A model generated the notes under the pieces. The model saw nothing but the letters and a program-made list of their open reading frames with translations, did no database searches and was not told the DNA's origin. This document shows, piece after piece, positions 55,206-64,000 of a DNA stretch of 64,000 nt. The position numbers were made by a program, and so were the translations under genes. Positions within the stretch are counted from its first letter, which is position 1. The number at the start of each line of letters is the position of its first letter. The stretch lies in assembly GCA_028583605.1 (NCBI GenBank), contig CM053330.1, positions 27,416,598 to 27,480,597 on the forward strand. Reading direction: 5' to 3'. The stretch comes from Dastarcus helophoroides (lineage: Eukaryota; Arthropoda; Insecta; Coleoptera; Bothrideridae).

Positions 55206-57759
55206 AACACTTTGAATTAACTGTAAAATGGTTTGGCATTTTTTGGCTTTTTCGTGGTCGGTATTTTTTACCAAACCTTCAAAGTCTTAATAACTGCGGT
55301 TATTAAGAATTTGCACGCAGTAATCAAGAATTTGTATCTTTCGGTTTAAACAATGTTTTCAAGTGTCTTCAATTTTCTTACCAGTTTCTCTAATAGGATT
55401 TCGATTTACAGCATCAAATTTTTAATAGCCAAGATGTTTGATTTTGTGTAATAATTTATAAGTAAAATGTCTAATTAATGTTCAATATTTGATAAAACTC
55501 TCTTATATCTTCAAGTTCCTTGTGAATGTAATCTATTTAGTTGTTATATTGTTTTTGTGCACTCTTTGGTTGTCTTAAACTATCCTTTGTTACTTACTTA
55601 CTTACCTTGTAATAAAAAGTTCTTCAGTTATTGGAAATTACTCTTGTAAACTAATAATGTATATCGTACTAGCCTACCAAAATCTTCCAATCGAAAAACA
55701 AAGAATCTGGGCAAGTAATCCGTTTTTAAAAATTTGTTTGGCAAACATCGTGCGATTTGCATGAAAATCGCTAGCACTACAACGACAAGTTATCAATTTT
55801 TATCCGCTCGTAAAGTTTTAAGTATTCTCAATTTAAATTTTGTCGATATTGTGGATTTGATAAAACGAAATATGGAAAATGTAGGTCGTTATATAAAAAC
55901 AACCACTCCTAGCAGACGTAAAATGTTTTTGATTGCGATTTAATGTCTAATACTCGAATGTGTACGACCGTACAAGTGTATTCTTCCAAAATATCCAAAA
56001 ATAGCGCTCTCTGAATTTAAGTGGGAGGATAAATATTGTAATATTTATCAAGATGCCGACAAGACAAAACACAAATATTAAAACATTGATCGATTACACA
56101 TGATTGAGTTCGATGCTAAGATGGATAAGGATGTTAACCTAAATTAACTCAACACTGTGTTGGGTTGTTGAAAGAAAGAAAATTAATTTCTTTCAGTAAT
56201 ACTTTTGCACGTACGTAATTTAGTTAAAAAATACTACAAATTTTGTCCGTCTAAAGCAACATTCTAAGAACTTGTTTTTCTCTCGCGGTTTTTTATAGTT
56301 TTGGCGGGAAATAGGGCATGAAGTTATTCCCCAGTTTACTAACCGAGTTCAGTTATGTCGCAATGTATGCAAATATTTACCCGGGGCAGATAAAATCGAC
56401 GAAACGTGAAATTTATCGTGGTCGAAAAATGACAATTTTCATGCCGCTTTTTCGGGGCGCAAAAGAAAAATTGAAGCTTTTAAGGAGCGAAAAAAGTGTC
56501 GCATGAAATATTTACAGAGCATAAAATACATTGTCGCTCGGGGAGATTGACCTTAAAATAACTGAAAGCTTTTGGAGACATAATAAAATTATATTGACCT
56601 TTTACAGTACGGGCTTAGAAAGGGAAGTAAGGTTGAATTTTATTTCTGCTGGAATTCGCCCTTGGTGTTTCTCTTGTACATCTCTTGAGTTTCCCTAAAA
56701 TTGATTTTGAAAATTGAGCGATATTTCTTTGTTGCAATACAATTTTATCGTGGAGCTTTCGCCCAGGGATTACATAAAAGTAAGAGCTTTTCGAAATTTA
56801 ACGATAGTGAGTGAGGGTTTGAGCATTTAAAATAAAATAGTTTGGTTCAGTATGATTTAACTTATAGTATTTTTATGCGCTTTTGGCTACAAAATTATTT
56901 CCTTTTGTTAACATGGTTTTAAAAATTTATTTTAAAATTTTGAATTTGAATTCTTATTTAGTGTAACGCAGCAACAACAATCCACAAACTAAAGCGTAGT
57001 AAATTACATAATTAAAAATGTTCTGGTGTATTTTGCGATCTTTTTAGATTTTTTCTGCCACACAGTTAAACGTTTTTTCTCTTAATATTCAAAATGATTT
57101 CAGCTTAAGTTTTTTGCTTTTTTACTCTCGAGTTAACTTTCAAGTTGAAAATCTTTTTGTTTAAAGTCGAATTCTTGTAAAGAAATTTGAGACTTTCCCA
57201 AGCAATTTCTTTTTAAATTTTTGAAGTTATATTCCCCAAGAAAATAGAAATTTCAATAAAAAAAATTAATTTTAAAACAATAAATAGTTATTGAACTTTT
57301 AATTCAAAATTTAGAAGTCGCCATTCAAAGTCAAACTTTCAAAACATTTTTTAAAATTTTTAATACAAATCCAAAATGTTACGTATTTTGGTCAAAATTT
57401 TAAGCTTAAATTTAAGCTTTCATAACTGAAGCAAATTGTTTAACATTAAAATTGAAGTTTTAAAGGAAATCGTTCAAAAAAGCTCTAGTATTGATTTTTT
57501 GGTTCTTTAATTAAAAAGAATTTGTCAAAATAAAAAAAAAATGAAATTAAATTCAAAATTTTGTCAATAAAGTGAAAATTTCAAAAGAAAACTTGTAAGA
57601 AATTTTTGAAATTTCATTTATTTCATATTTTTTATATAAAACTTGAAGCTATTCAAATAATTTTTAGCGACACCCTAAAAAAAAGATCCTCGCTTCATAT
57701 CTTTGTGCTTCAATTATAGAAATAATTTTTGATAACCAAAAAAAGCATCTAAGTTACAA
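55206..57759. other. Spacer, no gene recognised
   Basis: 55206-56280 is AT-rich and unremarkable. 56280-56800 is more GC-balanced (for example CCCGGGGCAGATAAAATCGA near 56380) and looks single-copy. 56930-57660 returns to A/T-rich text with AAATTTTAAG words like the degenerate arrays. Confidence 0.45.
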
Positions 57760-58430
57760 GTATGGATAATTTACAAGGTGATTCTAAATGCAGTACCATA
57801 AATTCAGATTTGTATTGTAAAGCTTAAAATCAGACGAAAACTCTATACAAACATATGTAGTAAACCCCTTCGTTTCCGAGTTACAGGGTGTGGAAGGTTA
57901 GTTCCCGATTATAGTTTTTAATTAATAATTAAGAAACGTGTACAGATAATTAAATATTTGATACAACTTCATATTCTTTCGTGTTCTTTTCAAAAATCTA
58001 AGAATTAATTAACACAACTTAACCAGTGGCGGGTATATCGAGGGTGGTGTTCCTTTAAACCTGCTTTATTTATTTTGTGTGCACTTTTGACGCAGTTTCG
58101 TAACAAAAATATAAACTACAAACATTGTTACATAAGACACGTGAATTTAGATATAGGTATGTTACATAAACCATATATGGAATTATTAGGAGAATTCGAA
58201 AATAAAAAAAATAATCGGGGTGTTCCATTTACAAAAACAAAGTTGACTATGATTCTGAAAAAACGTAACACCCTGATATCGTATATTATTTCAAATAAAA
58301 ATTTAAGAGGGGTCAAGAGACTTTTGTATTCAACAGTTTTTGTATCTATAAAATTTCGAAATATAAATAGGGGGTGCATTTATAACCAAAGACCCTGTAC
58401 GTATGTACATACATATTATCAGTCTTTAAT
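57760..58430. repeat. Interspersed repeat with CGTTTCCGAGTTACAGGGTG word
   Basis: TTCGTTTCCGAGTTACAGGG at 57869 and AAAAAACGTAACACCCTG at 58257 are typical of a dispersed insect repeat whose ends carry ACAGGGTGT or ACACCCTG (recalled knowledge). The 128-codon frame at 58075-58461 has no recognisable similarity, and I regard it as accidental. Confidence 0.45.
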
Positions 58431-59267
58431 ATTTAAATCCATTTTATTCGAATTAACTTGAGTTCACATTGTTTTGGATAATCCTGTTTCTACTGTAAAT
58501 ATTTGTTAAGACTGATTAAGTAAGAACACAACTCAAATTTCATTTCAGGAGCCTTACTTAGTATTTTTTAACGATTGTTATTATTAGTAATACCCCTAAA
58601 ATAACATTAATTAGTCGCTAATATAAGTAAATTTCAATTACTATGTTTTTATATTTCGATTGTTATTACTAGTAGTTAAACATTAAATAATTTAATTCGA
58701 TAAATTCATCCATACTAAAAACAAAGCGCTATTCGTCGAAATCTTTATTAATCGCATTAATGTAATAGTGATTACTCTCCCAAATACGTCAGGCGTATTA
58801 AATTGTACCAATAAATAAACAAAATTAATGGTGAAGTGAATGGCATATGGATATTAGATTAAGTAAATTGTTTCATTAACATGAGCGCGAATATATGGCC
58901 AGCTTACACATTGAATAATGCATTTGTAAACCTTCGGTGCAAACAAATATTGCTGAAAAATTATAGCTGTGCCTTCCACCCAAGTGAACAATAATTTTTC
59001 TACGTGCACAACATTTAATTAGAGCCCGAATTTTATCATGCGCGAATTAGATCAACAGAAAATTTGCAACAAAAGAATTGTCAATTTGAAAAGTATTCCC
59101 GGGATCAGTATGTCGCATCGTTAAACTATCGCTAGATAATGCACAGCTGCAGCACATATTTGCATTGTAATAGTGTCTGGAAATATAAAATATCATTGGT
59201 ACAAAATGCCGATATGCATAAAATATGGAGATATACGAATAAATGATATTTTGCCTCGTACTGCATT
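58431..59267. other. Single-copy-like DNA, possible conserved non-coding block at 58780-59260
   Basis: Contains many TAAT-core words, CACGTG-like and ATGCAT-like motifs and no repeats. There is no open frame. A regulatory role is speculative. Confidence 0.35.
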
Positions 59268-59480
59268 AGTCGACTTCTGTCTACGGAGGCTCTTTTTTCT
59301 CTAGATCTTCTAAGCTAAGGAATTTGTTAACGAAAGGAATTTTCCCCAAAAATTACAATCTATCCTTGTTTAAGAAGATGGTTCATCGCCATCTATTCTT
59401 GTTTCCGCATCCTACTCGCAGTGCTTTGAAGGCATAGTTGGGTTGCCCTTTGCAAGTGGATTAAACTTAAAAAAAATAAA
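59268..59480 (+). mobile_element. 5'-truncated 3' end of the CR1/L2-type LINE (second copy)
   Basis: Matches 54886-55085: CTACGGAGGCTCTTTTTTCT, AAAATTACAATCTATCCTTG, TTTAAGAAGATGGTTCATCG and TGGATTAAACTTAAAAAAA. It starts abruptly at GTCGACTTCTGTCTACGG and ends in an A-rich tail, as 5'-truncated LINE insertions do. No target duplication was recognised. Confidence 0.82.
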
Positions 59481-59558
59481 TTAACAAAAAGTCGAAACCC
59501 TCAAGAAGTTTGTTAGTGGTCTAGATCAAGAATGTACAACTTAGATCGTAGGCCGTAA

Positions 59559-60160
59559 TATATAGATAAGGAAAAATTTTCATTGTCCATATAAAATGCT
59601 AAGAATTGTCCTTCCATAGTTTTCTACGGCCGCTGAACGTATTCCCCTACTTTGACGCAGAATGCTCGTATCTTCCAGTTTAGAAAAAACTCGTCGAGAG
59701 TTTTACAACAGATTAAAATATTGTTTAGCACAGTCTGGCGGCCTATTTAAACTCCTTATATTGTTATGTTTAAAGAGTTATTATGTTGTATTTTTCATAA
59801 GAATTATTATTAATTTTGTTTAAGAAATCTCGTTTATTTATTTTGGTTATCAATGAATATCAGTTTTATTTTACCTCAGACGTTGATTAAATCAACGGAC
59901 TAAAAGAACAAACAACATGTGGTACGCAAATTTTAATAAAATTGTTGCCTGCCAGTAGTAATCCCGTAACAAAACACGTTAGAACCTATGATGTTCTACT
60001 GAAATCTCACCAGCACTGATCGCTGCGCCTGCGTTGAATTGTTTACACCGGTGTAGGAGAATACAAGATACCGCCCATCTATCCCACTATTAGCTCTCAA
60101 TGTTAAATCTCTCATTAACATTCTCCCTATGGACAGTGTTCGACTTTCCTGATGTGTATA
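59559..60160 (-). mobile_element. 602-bp MITE, copy 2 (inverted relative to copy 1)
   Basis: Begins TATATAGATAAGGAAAAA and ends CTTTCCTGATGTGTATA. It aligns end to end with 31644-32255 on the opposite strand. Shared landmarks include TTTTCTACGGCCGCTGAACG, AATTGTTTACACCGGTGTAG and TTAAATCTCTCATTAACATT. Confidence 0.75.
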
Positions 60161-60710
60161 ATAAACTCATATAAAATCGCGAGACGGACTGAATACTAAA
60201 AAATCTTACATTAAAAGGCGCTGATCAAATGAAATGGATCACATCAATTTAATTTAATGAGACTTGAGAATTACTACGCGGACCATGAAAACTTCATGCT
60301 ATATAAAACCATGCCAAGGGCCGAATGCAGCTCGCAGGATATTGTTGCACGTGCATGGTCCTGCTAAAAGAAACACTTAATTATTCCTTTTACTGTACCT
60401 ACAGTATCTACCTTGAATAGTTAGTTTGGGCTAATAAGTTAAAAATTTAAAATATTTATATTTCTGCAGTAGTTGTTCCCAATCACTAAGCTCCATATTT
60501 TCAGCGTTGAATTTTTGAGGTTGTAGTTAAAGACCTCTATTTTGTCGTTTGTTTTTAAAATGTCGCAACTGCTTACCGCCATTTTTTCCTGTGGAATGTA
60601 TTTAACCATAAAATTCATTATTTTTGTCGAAACTGAACTTTCCTCTCGATCAATCACACTTTTTTAAACTGTTAGATTGACTACCGCGGTATCACCATTA
60701 TACTTTATAA
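60161..60710. other. AT-rich spacer
   Basis: A 72-codon minus-strand frame at 60439-60657 has no recognisable similarity. Nothing else was noted. Confidence 0.45.
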
Positions 60711-60819
60711 ATTATAATCAAGGCTCGGATTCATATGCACAAGAAATGATCAAAATATGTTCATATATGTTTTCCTGAAATCCCCATTATTTACAGATAA
60801 TTCACAAAAATATGCACGA

Positions 60820-61500
60820 TTATATGTTATTGGTTTTGTCTAGTTCTTTTGCACTTATTAGATAACCTGCACCAAATTTGTTTGCATTTAAAATTCCAAT
60901 AATTAAATTTGTGATACTGTTCGTAGTTTCATCCACTGAAAAATAAATATAGTTGTTCGCTATTATGTCACGGATGTCTCGCATTGTTTTTTTTTTGTAA
61001 ATTTTATTATCATAATTTTTTCGTAAAGTACTTTCATCGGGTATTTGCTTATTGGTGTATTTTGCCAAAAATTGTCTGAAACTGACATTGGTTAAAAGTA
61101 TATTGGCAGAAATTAGTGCATTGCATAAATCCACATTAAATTTGTCCTCTTTATTGCTTCTAGAGGATAAAGCAGTTGTCTGAAGCAGTGACATTTGCAG
61201 TTTTTTGTTTACTTTTGAATTCTGTGGTTTGTTTTAATGCAAAGAAGTTTTAATGTGTTGCTTAATTTAAAATTTCTTTTCAGCCGAAATCTTAGAGAAA
61301 ATAAAAAATATACCAAACAATAGGTTTCATAATAAAATAAAGATTTACTACTTACCATTTTGCTGCAAACTTTGCAAAATATTTTTTCCTCATTAAATGT
61401 TCGGAAATTTTTTTTATCCGCAGTTGGGAAAGACTACTGTCTTTAGGTATCTTTTACGTGCTCCAATACTACAAGATCTAAAGGCTGGGAAATGTCCAAA
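60820..61500 (-). pseudogene. hAT transposase N-terminus: BED zinc finger plus start of the catalytic region
   Basis: Exon 1 (down to 61356) reads NEEKIFCKVCSKM. After a 65-bp intron, exon 2 resumes ISAEKKF, then a stop where Lys or Gln is expected, and IKQHIKTSLH. This restores a C-x2-C...H-x5-H type BED finger across the splice site. A frame at 60820-61194 then gives FNVDLCNALISANILLTNVS, FLAKYTNKQIPDESTLRKNY, NNYIYFSVDETTNS and GAGYLISAKELDKTN, which matches the N-terminal half of a widespread animal hAT transposase family; VDETT includes the first catalytic Asp. The frame then runs into the element end, so two catalytic residues and the dimerisation domain are missing. Confidence 0.82.
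61291..61355 (-). other. 65-bp intron in the hAT BED zinc finger
   Basis: On the minus strand the intron starts GTAAGTAGTAAATC after AAAATG and ends TTTTCTCTAAG before ATTTCGGCTG. Removing it joins CSKM to ISAEKKF in frame and rebuilds the zinc finger. GT-AG ends, a pyrimidine-containing 3' part and the short length are typical of insect introns. Confidence 0.75.
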
Positions 61501-61743
61501 ACAGGTTCAATAATTTCAGGTCATTAAGAGCACTGCCCAAAACAGCCACTAGCAAATACAGGGAGTTTTGGGGGAAAAACTTTTAAAATGAAATATAAAA
61601 ATCCTAAAATTTTACAAAAATATGCCGGCATTTGCATAAAATCCGAGCCTTGGTTATAATTGACCAGAGTGCGTCAGTTAGGCAACCTATCGCTCTTGTA
61701 CGATATCTTATGGATGCTGACTGGACACTTTCGTCAATCCTAT

Positions 61744-62038
61744 TGTAACAAAATTAGTTATACAATTTGTATTAGTTATTGTGTAAGGAATTCTCTAGAA
61801 ACATTTGATAATAGGAAGCGGCCGCAAGAATAAATGATACGGTAGATAAGCGCCCTAGGCGTTTCCGCATACGCGGTCGTCTTTCCGTCAGTCAATCAGT
61901 TAATTGGTTAGTTGGTTAGTTAGCTAGCCAGATAGTCTGATAGTTAAGTGAATTATAATTGTTGGGGTTCGAAATAAGTTTGAAATAAAGTGGTTACAAT
62001 TCACGAAGTTTTAATTTTCAAGCCGATAACGCGCAACA
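61744..62038 (+). repeat. Solo LTR, copy 3
   Basis: Starts TGTAACAAAATT and ends ACGCGCAACA. Flanked by CTAT (61740-61743) and CTAC (62039-62042), a 4-bp duplication with one change. Shares AAGCGGCCGC, a GTTAGTTGGTTAG run and AAATAAAGTGGTTACAATTC with copies 1 and 2. It has no attached internal region. Confidence 0.83.
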
Positions 62039-62042
62039 CTAC

Positions 62043-63127
62043 ATTCTTTTTGTCAGTTTTAATTTTTTCTTACGAGAAAAGGTAAACGGTTGGCTGGCTA
62101 GATGAAAACTTCAATTCCAGTAGGAACTAAGTTTCGAGTTTCCTCAAAATATAGTCAAGGTAAAAAGTTTCTGCTGCAGGAAACTACATCGTATTCAATG
62201 GATTAAAACTGCGGCTGTGCCAGAATCACCTTAGTTTTAAGAGATTAAAGTTGCTGAACCTCCCGTGTAAACTCAGTTATGCTTATTTTGCTAATTGCGC
62301 GCCGATCAGTAAAGTTTATGCTTGATTTTTTTATACTTATTTGTATCCATATATTTTATTTTCTTATGTTTGCCACCTCCAAACCTTTCATTTTGGAATT
62401 TTGGTCTAGGACCGCCGTCTGTGACCTCATCCAGTCTCATCTTAACGATGATTATTTTGGATTATCCTTGACGAAGTGACAGTCCAACACTTGGTCAGAT
62501 TTTGCAGGAAGTCCATCTGTCCTTTCTATTCCTCAATTTAGTGAAGCTGAAAACCTAACTAAAAACTTCATGAGGTACCATGGGCACTTAGGCTAAGATT
62601 TATTTTCTTCTTCTTAAAATTTCTTTTTTTATGTAATTTAATTATAGTATCAACATGTTGTACTAACCTAGGGTATTAGGCAAAGTGCTCTTTTTTCTGT
62701 AGTTTTGATGTATCATTTTTGTTTAAAATGGTACACCAGTGAAACCAAGTCCACTTTTTAAATATAATTTAAACTTTAAAGTTTTGTTTTTTATTTAAGT
62801 GTATCAGGGTAGGAGGTTATGGTCGGGAAGGTTATATTAGTCTATAGATTTTCCCAAAGTGGGGGTTGCGGTGGAGTTCCAGGGTGGTCATAGGTAATTT
62901 TCAAAATATAACATGAAACACATTGTTAAATCGTATACCTTTATCATACCAACGTAATGAAATTTCGATCCAAATTTTAAAATTTCTAGGAAAATTCGAA
63001 TATTTGTCAATTTTTTTTTCTCAAAATGTTTGCGCTTTTCTCACAATCTTTAACTTTACCTTAAAAATGTCCCTCTACAATTTTAAATAATTGACATTTC
63101 CAACCTTTACTTTGTAGAATTCTTTGA
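62043..63127. other. Spacer, no gene recognised
   Basis: A plus-strand frame at 62279-62479 ends CDLIQSHLNDDYFGLSLTK and, after a stop, reading continues (SVLSIPQFSEAENLTKNFMR). It looks slightly coding-like, but I cannot name it. The rest is AT-rich. Confidence 0.35.
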
Positions 63128-63280
63128 TATTCATAACTATTAGACTTTATTAACGATTAAAAAGTAACAAATATTAACAATTCCACAATGTCCGGTGTTA
63201 GTAAATATTTATCGAAATATTGTGGAATTTTTAATACCTGTTGCTTTTTAATCGTTAATAAAGTTTAATAATTATGAATA
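63128..63280. repeat. Foldback with two ~62-bp arms
   Basis: The left arm from TATTCATAACTATTAGACTT to ATTCCACAAT is mirrored by ATTGTGGAAT to AATAATTATGAATA, with about seven mismatches and a loop of about 30 bp. It contains the perfect stretch ACTTTATTAACGATTAAAAA/TTTTTAATCGTTAATAAAGT. It looks like a very short foldback MITE or a hairpin RNA source. Confidence 0.88.
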
Positions 63281-64000
63281 CAATTTTGAATTCAAATTAA
63301 ATATTTACACTTTTTGTAGAAATTATGGTTTTTTTTCTGGACGTTTGGTTTTGTAGTTTAATCTCTAGTTCCAATTTTTTCTTAAAAGGTTCAGTTAAAA
63401 TTCGAACTTAAATCCCACCCACAATGTTTACATACACATCTGATTTCGAAACCTCGCGCATTGGAGTTATCCCCGTAGAGAGGCCAAGAAGAAAGAGAGG
63501 TGTTGGTTCCATGTAAAACTCGGAGCTGGCAATATAGAAGTATTAAATATGTAGCAGTTGCCCTTTTGAGCTAGTGTGACCCTACTGTGCCCCTACTTTC
63601 TTTTTCTTCTTTTACCGAAGGCTATCGACTTCATAGGAGTTTTAGTTTTTCCTCTGCGCACTTTTTGAGTCGACACTGACTTAGAAGAAGCCACACAAGA
63701 TAGTGAAGTAGGTTACCACTGGGGCTCCGGAACTCAGCCTGAACTTATTATTGTCTCGTATACTCCTCCTCTTACCTGCTAGTCGGTAAACGTAGTAAAC
63801 TCGTGACATTTTTTAGTGACTTAGTGCCTTATCTACACCAGAGAGCAAATAAAACGAATGCAAAGCTCTGAAGTTGTGAAACAATGTCTCCTGTGTCATC
63901 TTTGTCTGTCCTTATGGAAATTCAACAATTACGTATCTTTTCATAAGTTGAATAGATGGATCTATTAAACTTTTCAGTAGTGCAGAATTAATTTTTCAAA
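63281..64000. other. Spacer with GC-balanced text from about 63410; possible LTR-like end
   Basis: AATAAA at 63848-63853 follows a stretch that begins TGTTGGTTCCATGTAAAACT near 63501 and reaches GTTGTGAAACA at about 63881, which could be an LTR. However, no flanking duplication or second copy is present. No coding frame was recognised. Confidence 0.25.

Larger units (their letters stand above)
60719..61652 (-). mobile_element. Short hAT element carrying a partial transposase
   Basis: The inverted ends CAAGGCTCGGATTCATATGC (60719) and CAAGGCTCGGATTTTATGCA (complement of 61633-61652) are flanked by ATTATAAT (60711-60718) and GTTATAAT (61653-61660), an 8-bp duplication with one difference. The 934-bp interior keeps only the start of a BED-finger hAT transposase, so this is an internally deleted derivative. 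Confidence 0.88.

Noticed and set aside
58075..58461. 128-codon plus-strand frame
   Set aside because: It spans a dispersed repeat, has a lysine/asparagine/isoleucine-rich composition and no recognisable motif.
63501..63881. Solo LTR from TGTTGG to GAAACA
   Set aside because: It has a polyadenylation signal, but no flanking duplication and no second copy in the window. Noted only as a possibility.

Overview
This window looks like AT-rich, non-genic DNA from an animal nuclear genome, most likely an arthropod and probably an insect. The evidence is the mix of hAT, mariner, PIF/Harbinger-like, CR1/L2-type and jockey/R1-type LINE, LTR and Penelope-like elements, together with a 65-bp GT-AG intron inside one transposase relic. 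I cannot place the species; a beetle would fit, but that is inference. I found no host gene, tRNA, rRNA or CRISPR that I can support. The window is best read as intergenic or large-intron sequence built from layered transposons, separated by degenerate AT-rich tandem arrays and a few more GC-balanced single-copy blocks.

Left third (1-20600): a PIF/Harbinger-like relic opens the window (1-1538). A hAT-type non-autonomous element (7472-9820) has 13-bp inverted ends and an 8-bp target duplication. Most of its interior is a foldback array of units built on the palindrome TCGAAATTTCGA. Degenerate tandem arrays follow at 10340-10980, 11790-13520 and 14830-15190. At 17260-19564 is a compound Penelope-like element (family PLE-B): two minus-strand copies and one plus-strand copy inside one 13-bp target duplication, each with a hammerhead-ribozyme-like motif in its terminal repeat.

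Middle (20600-36200): a minus-strand LINE with recognisable endonuclease, reverse transcriptase and C-terminal parts but many stops (20605-23565); two of three solo LTRs of one family (25288-25550, 26335-26645); a 5'-truncated PLE-B copy (27229-27546); a hAT element with a decayed transposase (28867-30929); a 612-bp MITE (31644-32255) with an inverted partner at 59559-60160; and several diverged two-copy repeats.

36200-47540: about 8 kb of TTTCGA-rich degenerate array. It is interrupted at 38160-41672 by a second Penelope-like family (PLE-A), a head-to-head pair flanked by an 11-bp target duplication. The plus copy carries the best coding region in the window, 748 codons of reverse transcriptase plus GIY-YIG endonuclease. 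Its partner is a deletion derivative that still has the N-terminal coding sequence the plus copy lacks.

Right part (47540-64000): a Tc1/mariner-type transposase scrap, a 356-bp MITE, a CR1/L2-type LINE split by a mariner (53457-54646), a second 3' fragment of the same LINE (59268-59480), a hAT with a BED zinc finger split by an intron (60719-61652), the third solo LTR (61744-62038) and a 153-bp foldback (63128-63280). Apart from the PLE-A open frame, every coding sequence I recognise is broken or partial.
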